Assembly (NCBI GenBank): GCA_018241725.1 | Contig: JAFEDI010000093.1 | Span: forward strand, 62,001-126,000 | From: Pseudomonadota bacterium | GTDB taxonomy: Bacteria; Pseudomonadota; Gammaproteobacteria; Burkholderiales; Rhodocyclaceae | DNA: 64,000 nt | Direction of reading: 5' to 3' | Part shown: positions 56,827-64,000 of the stretch, in pieces | How the letters are laid out: every line of letters begins with the position of its first letter | Position numbering within the stretch: the stretch's first letter is position 1 | Program-made: the position numbers and the translations under genes | The notes under the pieces: generated by a model | Database searches by the model: none | What the model was told of the DNA's origin: nothing | Seen by the model: only the letters and a program-made list of their open reading frames with translations

Positions 56827-58164
56827 TTACAGCACGTAGCGGGCGAGGTCTTCGCGCTGGGCCAGGACCTCCAGACGGGCATCCACGTAGGCCGCATCGA
56901 CGAGCACCTTTTGGGACCCCGCCTTGCCGGCCTCGAAGGCGAGCTCCTCGAGCAGCTTCTCCATCACCGTGTACAGGCGACGGGCACCGATATTCTCGGT
57001 CTTCTCGTTCACCTGGAAGGCGATCTCGGCCAGGCGGCGGATGCCTTCCGGCGCGAACTCGAGGCTCACGTCATCGGTGGCCAGCAGTGCCTCGTACTGA
57101 CGGGTCAGGCAGGCGTCTGTCTGGGTCAGGATGCGTTCGAAATCCTCGACCGACAGGGACTCCAATTCGACACGAATCGGGAAACGTCCCTGCAGCTCGG
57201 GAATCAGGTCGCTTGGGCGAGAGAGGTGGAAGGCCCCGCTGGCGATGAACAGGATGTGGTCGGTCTTGATCATCCCGTACTTGGTGCTGATCGTCGTGCC
57301 TTCCACCAATGGCAGCAGGTCGCGCTGCACGCCCTGGCGGGACACGTCGGCACCGTGGCTGTCAGAACGGGTGGCAATCTTGTCGATCTCGTCGAGGAAG
57401 ACGATGCCGTTCTGCTCGACCATGCGCAGCGCCTCGGTCTTGAGGTCTTCCTCATTGACCAGCTTGGCGGCCTCCTCGTCGGCGAGCAGCTTGATGGCCT
57501 CGCTGATCTTCAGCTTGCGGGACTTCTTCTTCCCGCCCCCCATGTTCTGGAACATGCTCTGCAGCTGGCCGGTGAGCTCCTCCATGCCCGGGGGCGCGAG
57601 GATCTCGGCGGTCATGCCGGGCACGGAAACCTCAAGCTCGACTTCCTTGTCGTCGAGTTCGCCCTCGCGCAATTTCTTGCGGAATTTCTGGCGGGTGGCG
57701 TTATCTTCGGCAGCCGGGGCTTCCTCACCGAAACCGATGGTCGGCCGGGCCGGCGGCAGCAGGATATCGAGCACGCGATCCTCGGCGGCGTCCAGCGCCC
57801 GGTCGCGGACCTTCTTCATGGCCTGCTCGCGATGACTCTTGATGGCGATTTCCACCAGGTCGCGGATGATGGTGTCCACGTCGCGGCCCACATAACCGAC
57901 CTCGGTGAACTTGGTCGCTTCGACCTTGATGAAGGGCGCGTTGGCCAGGCGGGCCAGGCGGCGGGCGATCTCGGTCTTGCCGACGCCGGTCGGCCCAATC
58001 ATCAGGATGTTCTTGGGGGTGATCTCGCTCTTCAGCGGCTCGGCCACCTGGGCGCGCCGCCAGCGGTTGCGCAAGGCCACAGCAACGGCCTTCTTCGCCT
58101 TGCCCTGGCCGACGATGTGCTTGTCGAGTTCGGAGACGATCTCCGGGGGCGTCATCTGGGTCAT
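56827..58164 (-). CDS. hslU: ATP-dependent protease ATPase subunit HslU
   Basis: The 445-residue AAA+ unfoldase has Walker A GPTGVGKT, Walker B VFLDEIDK, the pore loop GYVG and the C-terminal ARYVL tail that docks into HslV. The I domain is inserted between them ([17 protein letters not shown] onwards). With HslV it forms a heat-shock protease that degrades misfolded and regulatory proteins. It overlaps hslV by four bases (stop of hslV and start of hslU), so the two are co-translated. Confidence 0.98.
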   Translation of the reverse strand: MTQMTPPEIVSELDKHIVGQGKAKKAVAVALRNRWRRAQVAEPLKSEITPKNILMIGPTGVGKTEIARRLARLANAPFIKVEATKFTEVGYVGRDVDTIIRDLVEIAIKSHREQAMKKVRDRALDAAEDRVLDILLPPARPTIGFGEEAPAAEDNATRQKFRKKLREGELDDKEVELEVSVPGMTAEILAPPGMEELTGQLQSMFQNMGGGKKKSRKLKISEAIKLLADEEAAKLVNEEDLKTEALRMVEQNGIVFLDEIDKIATRSDSHGADVSRQGVQRDLLPLVEGTTISTKYGMIKTDHILFIASGAFHLSRPSDLIPELQGRFPIRVELESLSVEDFERILTQTDACLTRQYEALLATDDVSLEFAPEGIRRLAEIAFQVNEKTENIGARRLYTVMEKLLEELAFEAGKAGSQKVLVDAAYVDARLEVLAQREDLARYVL

Positions 58165-58700
58165 GGGGTCAGCACCTCGATGGTGTGGCACTGGTTGGTG
58201 TAGATGCACAGATCGCCGGCGATGGTCAGGGATTTCTTGATGACCTCTTCGGGTGCCAGCTCGGTGTTCTCGATGAGGGCACGGGCCGCCGACTGGGCGT
58301 AGGCACCTCCGCTGCCGATGGCGACGATACCCTGCTCCGGCTCCAGTACGTCGCCGTTGCCGGTAATGATCAGGGAGCTGTCCAGGTCGGCCACCGCCAG
58401 CATGGCTTCCAGGCGGCGCAGAGCGCGGTCGGTACGCCAGTCCTTGGCGAGTTCGACGGCACTGCGCACGAGGTTGCCCTGGTGCTTCTCGAGCTTGGCC
58501 TCGAAGCGCTCGAACAGCGTGAAGGCGTCGGCGGTGCCACCGGCGAAGCCAGCCAGGATGCGGTCCTGGTAGAGCTTGCGGACCTTGCGGGCGCTGGCCT
58601 TGATGACAATGTTGCCGAGCGTGACCTGACCGTCGCCACCGAGGGCCACGTGCCGGCCACGCCGGACCGAGAGAATGGTAGTGCCGTGATATTGTTCCAT
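58161..58700 (-). CDS. hslV: ATP-dependent protease proteolytic subunit HslV
   Basis: The 179-residue proteasome-beta-like protein has the catalytic N-terminal Thr after a short propeptide (MEQYHG then TTILSVRRG), followed by [16 protein letters not shown] and the [18 protein letters not shown] region. Two stacked hexamers form the chamber capped by HslU. It is the first gene of hslVU. Confidence 0.98.
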   Translation of the reverse strand: MEQYHGTTILSVRRGRHVALGGDGQVTLGNIVIKASARKVRKLYQDRILAGFAGGTADAFTLFERFEAKLEKHQGNLVRSAVELAKDWRTDRALRRLEAMLAVADLDSSLIITGNGDVLEPEQGIVAIGSGGAYAQSAARALIENTELAPEEVIKKSLTIAGDLCIYTNQCHTIEVLTP

Positions 58701-58785
58701 CGGACCGATCTGGGGGCGGAAAAATGGATTGCAAGCCCCGGGTACCTGCGATTTATCGATCGAACAGGCGTCGTCAGTCGCAGCC

Positions 58786-60012
58786 TCAGCCGCGTAGTTC
58801 GATCCGCGCCACCTGATGCAAGCCCATCACCTGCATCAGGGCCGCCACCATCGAGTTGACGCTCTTCAGGACCACCAGCCGCCCTTGGGCGTGCAGTTGC
58901 GAGATCACATTGAACAGCGTGCCGGCAGACACGAAATCCATGCGGCGCAGGCGGCTACAGTCCACATCCACCTTGGTGCGGTTATGGGCAAAGCTCGAAA
59001 TCTTGCGCAGGATGTCGGCGTTGGCACCGACGACTTCACCTTCCAGCACGTAGGTATCGCTCATCTCCACGGCGAGGGAATCCGCTTCCAGCTGACTGTC
59101 CGTCACGGCCGGAGGCGGCTCCCAGGACGGTGGCGACTCCTCGAAGGTCATCGCGTATTCGAGGGCCTGCTCCTCGAAACGCTCCTGCTGATCGGTGTAT
59201 TGCAGGATTTCGAGAAACAGCAGCCAGATGGTCTGGTTCTCGCGCCTGCCGCTATTGACCATGCCGCCCAGCACCGAGGCCAGGTGCGGCGCACCGATGA
59301 GGGACAGTTTGACCTTGGCCCGGCGCAACCCCCGCACAGCACGCAGCAGCAACTCCGCCCCGGCATTATCGACACCCCTCAAGCGGGTCAGGTCGATACG
59401 CAGCGCACCGGTGCGCATGCCGATCTGGATCAGCTGCGCAAACTGGGCCGCCGCCTGGCTTCCCAGTACGCCGGACAGATTGACGGTCTGGGCCTTGGCT
59501 TCGCCACCACGCGGCGACTGCATGGACAAATCCTGCCACGCGGGCGGCGAGCGCTCGAACTCGGTTGCGAACGTCAGGCTCAGGGTCTCAAAGCGCTCCT
59601 TCTGGCCGGTCAGCCGGAAGAGATCGAGCAGCATGCCCCACAGGATGAAGCGCGCGTCGCCGGGCGCTGTCGTATCGAGTGCGTGTTCCAGCACGGAACG
59701 CGCGTCCTCGTAGCCGCCGTTGGCATAAAGGATGGCCGCCTCTTCGGCAGGCGGGGACATTTCCTCGACGCCCTCCTCGAGATGCACCTTCTCGGCGCAC
59801 TGGGCCAGAACCCGGTTCAGGTCGCCACCGGCAACGGTGAACTCGAGGGACGAGGCCTCGGTACGGGGCCCCGGCGAACGGGACGAGGCACTGCGCTGGC
59901 CGGCAGACGGAGACCGGGCGACCGACGCAGAAGCAGAAGCCGTCGAATCCCGGGAACGGGGTGCAGGACTTCCGGCAGGTGCAGGCTTCTTGCCGAAAAA
60001 CGGTAGCACCAC
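58786..60012 (-). CDS. Protein with two STAS-like segments
   Basis: The protein of about 408 residues has a low-complexity N terminus rich in Ser, Ala and Pro ([20 protein letters not shown]), a helical region that may be TPR-like (about 90-160 and again 270-300), one STAS-like block at about 175-260 ([21 protein letters not shown]) and a second at the C terminus ([22 protein letters not shown]). Neither has an obvious phospho-Ser context. GTG 60012 is favoured by a GGAGGA site; GTG 60033 is an alternative. It precedes hslV on the same strand. No function is known; partner switching is possible. Confidence 0.75.
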   Translation of the reverse strand: MVLPFFGKKPAPAGSPAPRSRDSTASASASVARSPSAGQRSASSRSPGPRTEASSLEFTVAGGDLNRVLAQCAEKVHLEEGVEEMSPPAEEAAILYANGGYEDARSVLEHALDTTAPGDARFILWGMLLDLFRLTGQKERFETLSLTFATEFERSPPAWQDLSMQSPRGGEAKAQTVNLSGVLGSQAAAQFAQLIQIGMRTGALRIDLTRLRGVDNAGAELLLRAVRGLRRAKVKLSLIGAPHLASVLGGMVNSGRRENQTIWLLFLEILQYTDQQERFEEQALEYAMTFEESPPSWEPPPAVTDSQLEADSLAVEMSDTYVLEGEVVGANADILRKISSFAHNRTKVDVDCSRLRRMDFVSAGTLFNVISQLHAQGRLVVLKSVNSMVAALMQVMGLHQVARIELRG

Positions 60013-60085
60013 TCCACTATCCTCCGCGGTCACTTGTTTTGACGATTAAAGAGGATACCACTCAACAAGGCACCCCTTCTTTGTT

Positions 60086-60877
60086 TTACATCCGGCTGTA
60101 TTTCACGGACGAGATCACAAATAGCATAACCATCAGTAATGCGCAGACCGGCCCAAACGGTTGATCGAAGCCCAGGGAAGCCACGAAAGCGCAGGAGTAG
60201 CCCCCCATGCCGATCAGCGCCGACCAGACCAGACCGGCTCGCCAGCTGCTGCCGGAACGATAGGCGATCAGTGGCGGCACGAACACCAGCGCGAAGGCTG
60301 CCATCACGCCGAGGCTGACCGTAGCCAGGGCCACCGCCAGACCGGCGAGCAAGTCGAACAGCATCAGGCGCGGCCGTTCATCACGCCCCCGCGCCCGATA
60401 GAAGGCCGGAAAGAAACGCCCGAGCAGCAGCGGCCGGGACAGCCAGGCCAGCAGCGGCAGCACGACGGCACACACCAGCGCGGCAGCGACCAGATGGCCT
60501 TCGCCGGTGAAGTACAGCTGGCCATCGAACAGGGCGTGGCCGGCCTGCTCGGCGAGGGGATGATTGGCGACCAGCAGCACGCCGCCGGCCCAGGCCAACA
60601 GCATCATCAGCGCATAGGCATTGGCACCGGCACGCGCCGCCAGCCCCTTCAACAAGGCCGCCAGCAGGGCCGCCAGTACTCCGCCGGCCACCATCGGCCA
60701 GTCGAACACCATCGCCAGCAATGCACCGGCCGAGGCCATCTGCGCAAAGGCCAGCGCTGCCAGCCATTCGTTGCGCAACCGCAGGTACATGCCGAGCAGC
60801 GGCAGCAGCCCGGCCAGCAGCAGGCCGGTGACGAAGGGCACGCGAAACAGGGGGTCGAACAACAGATCGAAGCTCAT
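60086..60877 (-). CDS. Metal ABC transporter permease (ZnuB/MntB family)
   Basis: The 263-residue protein has about eight TM segments of the ABC-3 family (LLPLLGMYLRLRNEWLAALAFAQMASAGALLAMVF, then RLMLFDLLAGLAVALATVSLGVMAAFALVFVPPLIAYR). It should form the channel for zinc, manganese or iron uptake. It overlaps the ATPase gene by four bases and is the last gene of the operon. Confidence 0.92.
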   Translation of the reverse strand: MSFDLLFDPLFRVPFVTGLLLAGLLPLLGMYLRLRNEWLAALAFAQMASAGALLAMVFDWPMVAGGVLAALLAALLKGLAARAGANAYALMMLLAWAGGVLLVANHPLAEQAGHALFDGQLYFTGEGHLVAAALVCAVVLPLLAWLSRPLLLGRFFPAFYRARGRDERPRLMLFDLLAGLAVALATVSLGVMAAFALVFVPPLIAYRSGSSWRAGLVWSALIGMGGYSCAFVASLGFDQPFGPVCALLMVMLFVISSVKYSRM

Positions 60878-61443
60878 GCGCCAACCTCCACGACACGCGT
60901 ACACACCTCGTCGATCAGCCCATGATCGTGGGACACGATGATGATTCCCTGGTCCGCATGGGCGTGCGCCAGCCAGTCGATCAGGTAGGCCACGCCAGCC
61001 CGGTCCAAGTTGTTGGTTGGCTCGTCGAGCAGGATCAGGTCGGCCGGTGCCGTCAGGCAAGCCCACAGGCGCAGGAACTGCAGTTGGCCGCCAGACAAGC
61101 GATCGAGGCGCCGGTCCAGCCTTTCGGCGAGCCAGGACGGCAAACCATCCGCGGTGGCTCCGGTGAGGCTCAGCAGCTCCCGCCCAGTCAGCGGCACGCC
61201 GCGCAGATCGTCGAAGCCCTGGGCCTGATGGGAGATCTGCAGGTCTGGCACTTTCTCGACCTGGCCCTCGAAGACCTTCACGCCGCCCCACAGGGCTTTC
61301 AACAGTGTGGATTTGCCGGCCCCGTTGGGGCCGGCCAGGCCGAGGATCTCACCCCGGTGTAATGCGAAACTCAGGGGGCCGGCCACCGGCGCGGCATAGC
61401 CCGCCACCAAGCCATTAACCCGGAGCAGGAAATCATCGGCCAT
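60874..61443 (-). CDS. Metal ABC transporter ATPase, short form (ZnuC-like)
   Basis: The 189-residue ATPase has Walker A GPNGAGKST, the Q-loop region, signature LSGGQ, Walker B LILLDEPTNNLD and H-loop SHDHG. It is shorter than usual family members of 230-260 residues, lacking the C-terminal part. It should power the permease encoded by the overlapping downstream gene. Confidence 0.9.
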   Translation of the reverse strand: MADDFLLRVNGLVAGYAAPVAGPLSFALHRGEILGLAGPNGAGKSTLLKALWGGVKVFEGQVEKVPDLQISHQAQGFDDLRGVPLTGRELLSLTGATADGLPSWLAERLDRRLDRLSGGQLQFLRLWACLTAPADLILLDEPTNNLDRAGVAYLIDWLAHAHADQGIIIVSHDHGLIDEVCTRVVEVGA

Positions 61444-61453
61444 TCCGCACTCC

Positions 61454-62362
61454 CTACTTCAGCCCGGCCAGCAGGCGCCGGATCGTGTCATCGAAGAGCG
61501 CGAACAGGTCGCCCGCCTCCGCATCACCACCAACCGTAAACGGCAGCACGACGACCGGCAGGTGCGCCCGCTCACCGAGCCATTCCGACGCGGTGGGCCG
61601 GGAGTAGGCCGGGCGCAGGATCAGGCGCGCCGGCGTGGCCTTCTGGCGTTCGAGAATACCGGCCAGATGGGCGCTCGACGGTTCGACGCCGGGCTTCGGC
61701 TCCAGCGCGCCGAGCTCCTTCAGGCCCAGCCAGTCGGCCAGGTAGGGGAAGGAGCGGTGCTGGACCCACACCGGCACGCCGTGCAGCGGTGCAGCGGCCT
61801 GCTCCCAGCGCCCCATGGCGGCCTTCCAGCGCTCCGTGAAGCGGGCCAGCCCGGCCTTGTAGGCAGCCGCATTGGCCGGATCAAGCTGGGTCAGTCGGAC
61901 GGCCAGCACGTCGGCCACTTTCAGGACGTTGCGGGGATCGGTCTGGATGTGGGGGTTGCCGCCGGGATGCACGTCGCCGTCGGCCCGGTCGAGACGCGCC
62001 GGCACCTCCAGCAGGCGGACCGTCGAGGCCGCCTCCAGATAGCCCGGCTGCCCCGGCTGGATCGCCGCGTTGCCGGCCTCGCGCAGGACCACCGGCAACC
62101 AGCCGACCTCCAGATCGGCACCAGTGGCGATCACCAGCTGGGCGCTGCGGGCACGGGCGATCAGTGACGGCTTGGCCTCGATGCGGTGCGGGTCCTGCAG
62201 CGCATTGGTGGCGGAGAACACGTTCAGTTTGTCACCACCAACTTCCCGGGCCAGCGCGGCCCATTCGGGCACCGTGGCGAAGACATTGAGAGCAGCCGAC
62301 GCGGGCATCGCAGCAAAGGCCATCAGGACGACGGCCAGACGCAGAATTGCTTTCGAGAACAT
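61454..62362 (-). CDS. Metal ABC transporter substrate-binding protein (ZnuA-like)
   Basis: The 302-residue protein has a signal peptide (LRLAVVLMAFAAMPASA) and the metal-binding cluster A-I fold: DPHRIEAKPS with the first His, NPHIQTDP and QHRSFPYLADWLGL with others. No His-rich loop typical of zinc-specific ZnuA is present, so the metal is uncertain. ATG 62362 has a GAGGAG site. It lies between the porin-like gene and the ATPase gene on the same strand. Confidence 0.9.
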   Translation of the reverse strand: MFSKAILRLAVVLMAFAAMPASAALNVFATVPEWAALAREVGGDKLNVFSATNALQDPHRIEAKPSLIARARSAQLVIATGADLEVGWLPVVLREAGNAAIQPGQPGYLEAASTVRLLEVPARLDRADGDVHPGGNPHIQTDPRNVLKVADVLAVRLTQLDPANAAAYKAGLARFTERWKAAMGRWEQAAAPLHGVPVWVQHRSFPYLADWLGLKELGALEPKPGVEPSSAHLAGILERQKATPARLILRPAYSRPTASEWLGERAHLPVVVLPFTVGGDAEAGDLFALFDDTIRRLLAGLK

Positions 62363-62374
62363 TCCTTGCACTCC

Positions 62375-63811
62375 TCAGAACGTGTGGGCGCCGTGGGCGC
62401 CGAGGCTCATGATGTACTGCAGCCAGACTTGGTTGTCGCCCTCCCCGTTGCGCGACTGGTCGCGCGCCACCTGCAAGCGCAGACGCGAGAACTCAGACGG
62501 AGACCAATCCACCATCGCCGACTGGCGGCGTGGATCGTAGCCAGCGAGGATCGGGAGATCCGCCACGCTGAGCGTGCCCAGATCCGTCGTGCCGCTGCGC
62601 AGCCAGTCGCCGCGTACGCCGACGCGCCATCGCGGCATGAACTGGTAGACCGCCTGCAAATAAGCACCGGACGGACGGAAGCGGGCCGCCGACAGGGCTG
62701 CAGCCCCATCCGTGTCGTAGGTCAGCTCACCCGTTTCGCGGCGCTGGAAGTATTCGCCCTGCAGCTTGAGGTTGGTCACGCTGCTGTTGCCGTTGGGAGC
62801 CCACTTGTAGATGAAGTCGGCGATCCAGGTCTGGCTGCGCCCGGAGAAGACGTTGTTGACGCCGCCGTCCTCGAAGCTGCGCTCGCGCGGATTGCTATGC
62901 ACGTGGGAAAGGCCGACGCGCCACGCAGACGAATCACCGATGTCCCCACCGACATGGGCGAAGGCCGACCACAGGCCGGCACCGTTGGCCTTGCGCTCGG
63001 CACCGGGGAAACGCTCGCCGCTCGCCACTTCAGCACCAAACTCCATGAACAGCTCGGTCGGCGCGACCCAGCGTAGTTGCAGGCCATCGTTCTGCAGGCG
63101 TGGCCCGAAGAAGGCCTTGTAGGCCAGCGGCGCGTCGGTGAAATCCCACTCATGGGGATGCTGCTGATTGAGGTAGCCGACGCCAGACAGAAAGCGCCCA
63201 GCTTTGAGCTTGAAGCCGGCCGGCATGGCCAGCGTCTCGACGTTGACCTCCTCCACCTCGACCGTGCCCTGGCCATTGTCTTCGGCCAGCGAGAAGCGTG
63301 CATTGCCGCGGAACAAATGGTCCACGTTGGCCGAGAAGGCCAGTTCCGACTCGCCGAGGGAGAAACCCTTGCGGGGTGGCCCGACCTCGCCGCCGGAAGG
63401 CATGAAGCCATCGATGCGATAGGACGCGGGGTCGCGCTGCAGGCGCGTGAACTTGCTGTCGAGAATCAACGAGACGGCCGGGTTGAAAGCGCCTTCCCCG
63501 GCGGGGCGACGGGCCACGCTGTCAACCGCGGCCTGGGCTTCGGCGGCTCGGCTCTCCACCTGCACCACGGAGCGGGCGGCGGCGCTGGCCGTCGTACCCG
63601 CTTCGGCAGCGCTGGCGGCGGCCTGGCTGGCCTGCCTCTCGGTTTCGGCCAGACGCTGCTCGAGCGCCTGGATACGTTGTTCGTAGGATTGGCGCAACTC
63701 GCGCAGTTGCTCGCGGAGTTGCTTCAGGTCGGCGTCGGTTGCGGCAGATGCCGCGGCAGGAAAGGCCGCGGCCAGGGCGGCGCACAGCACGCCCGGACGT
63801 ACGAAAGTCAT
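62375..63811 (-). CDS. Outer-membrane porin-like protein with N-terminal coiled coil
   Basis: The 478-residue protein has a signal peptide (RPGVLCAALAAAFPAAASA), a coiled coil (LKQLREQLRELRQSYEQRIQALEQRLAET split across residues about 30-60), an Ala-rich stretch, and a C-terminal beta-barrel of about 350 residues ending in the aromatic F (GAHTF), a usual outer-membrane sorting end. It is the first gene of the metal ABC operon and lies 12 bases before the substrate-binding gene, so it probably brings the metal or its complex across the outer membrane (inference). Confidence 0.85.
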   Translation of the reverse strand: MTFVRPGVLCAALAAAFPAAASAATDADLKQLREQLRELRQSYEQRIQALEQRLAETERQASQAAASAAEAGTTASAAARSVVQVESRAAEAQAAVDSVARRPAGEGAFNPAVSLILDSKFTRLQRDPASYRIDGFMPSGGEVGPPRKGFSLGESELAFSANVDHLFRGNARFSLAEDNGQGTVEVEEVNVETLAMPAGFKLKAGRFLSGVGYLNQQHPHEWDFTDAPLAYKAFFGPRLQNDGLQLRWVAPTELFMEFGAEVASGERFPGAERKANGAGLWSAFAHVGGDIGDSSAWRVGLSHVHSNPRERSFEDGGVNNVFSGRSQTWIADFIYKWAPNGNSSVTNLKLQGEYFQRRETGELTYDTDGAAALSAARFRPSGAYLQAVYQFMPRWRVGVRGDWLRSGTTDLGTLSVADLPILAGYDPRRQSAMVDWSPSEFSRLRLQVARDQSRNGEGDNQVWLQYIMSLGAHGAHTF

Positions 63812-63837
63812 GGTCGGATCTCCTGGGATCAGTCCGT

Positions 63838-63862
63838 ATAGGTACAGGCCGGCGCAACCTAT
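63838..63862. promoter_or_regulatory. Inverted repeat upstream of the porin/ABC operon
   Basis: ATAGGT-N13-ACCTAT lies 27-51 bases before the porin start codon on the minus strand. Its extended form GTATAGGT...ACCTATTAC is nearly symmetric. A metal regulator such as Zur or Fur-family operator would be expected at this place; I cannot match a known box. Confidence 0.3.
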
Positions 63863-63896
63863 TACAGGCGCACCGGTCCAGATGTCGGAAAACGGA

Positions 63897-64000
63897 TCAG
63901 ACAGGAGAGGTGGGAGGACCGCGGCTGTGGGGACGCGGCAGACGCGCCACCCGACCGGCCACCGGGCTGTCCGCCGGAATGACCGGCGGCTGCGCCTGCG
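63897..64000 (-). CDS. Possible C-terminal end of a gene (start outside window)
   Basis: On the minus strand the frame ending at the TGA 63899-63897 is open to the window edge for 34 codons with GC-rich third positions and encodes a Pro-rich tail (QPPVIPADSPVAGRVARLP). It may be the end of a gene that starts outside. It is too short to identify and may be chance. Confidence 0.3.
   Translation of the reverse strand, partial: QAQPPVIPADSPVAGRVARLPRPHSRGPPTSPV

Overview
The window is GC-rich, densely coded bacterial chromosome with no rRNA, tRNA, CRISPR array or transposase that I can see. The gene set suggests a motile, respiring, probably nitrogen-fixing betaproteobacterium of the Rhodocyclales (Azospira/Dechloromonas type). 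It includes a large chemosensory cluster, a RegB/RegA-like redox pair, CowN, a Nif11-domain protein, ETF and ETF:quinone oxidoreductase with an acyl-CoA ligase and dehydrogenase, ActP acetate uptake, and HslVU. The taxonomic placement is an inference from gene content.

Layout. 1-2962: a truncated histidine kinase, a REC-PAS-HisKA_3 kinase and a LuxR-type regulator. 3343-14849: a co-directional chemosensory cluster holding a receptor without sensor domain, CheY, a STAS protein, CheA, a second receptor, CheW, a Cache receptor, a tiny receptor-tip protein, a diiron ODP-like protein and a REC-(degenerate GGDEF)-EAL protein. It has no CheR or CheB, and its last gene suggests a c-di-GMP output. 14868-17302: a cytochrome P450 with a divergent AraC regulator. 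17416-19460: an AT-richer stretch of minus-strand genes separated by attC-like sites (GIY-YIG protein, unknown PD-(D/E)XK-like protein, two-TM protein), i.e. an integron-cassette cluster without an integrase. 19461-21827: a DinB-family gene, a 21-bp-period repeat array, a DUF gene and a VOC protein with a LexA-like palindrome upstream. 22068-26828: ssb and an MFS transporter, divergent from uvrA.

26922-32071: a DUF1186/SEC-C protein, YceH, Lgt, a MAPEG protein, a VF530-type protein and a CHASE-GGDEF cyclase. 32081-33121: cowN behind a CooA-like Crp/Fnr regulator, with two matching GTCG-N6-CGAC sites around it; this looks like a small CO-sensing, CO-tolerance module for nitrogenase. 33418-40091: PpnN, an EamA transporter, a LysR regulator, an uncharacterised AAA ATPase with a small partner and a CZB protein, and a PCu(A)C copper chaperone. 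40216-52406: a soluble two-component pair divergent from a fatty-acid oxidation block (acyl-CoA ligase, etfB, etfA, acyl-CoA dehydrogenase, ETF-QO) followed by DUF485-actP. 52612-55788: a cold shock protein, a Nif11-domain protein, regB-regA and an Hsp15-like protein. 55805-63811: an AEC transporter, hslUV, a STAS protein, a metal ABC transporter and an outer-membrane porin-like protein.

The most noteworthy regions are the attC-like cassette cluster (about 17.4-19.5 kb), the CooA-like/cowN module (32.1-33.3 kb), the CheR/CheB-less chemosensory cluster with its ODP and receptor-tip proteins (3.3-14.8 kb), and the 21-bp repeat array (20.13-20.45 kb).
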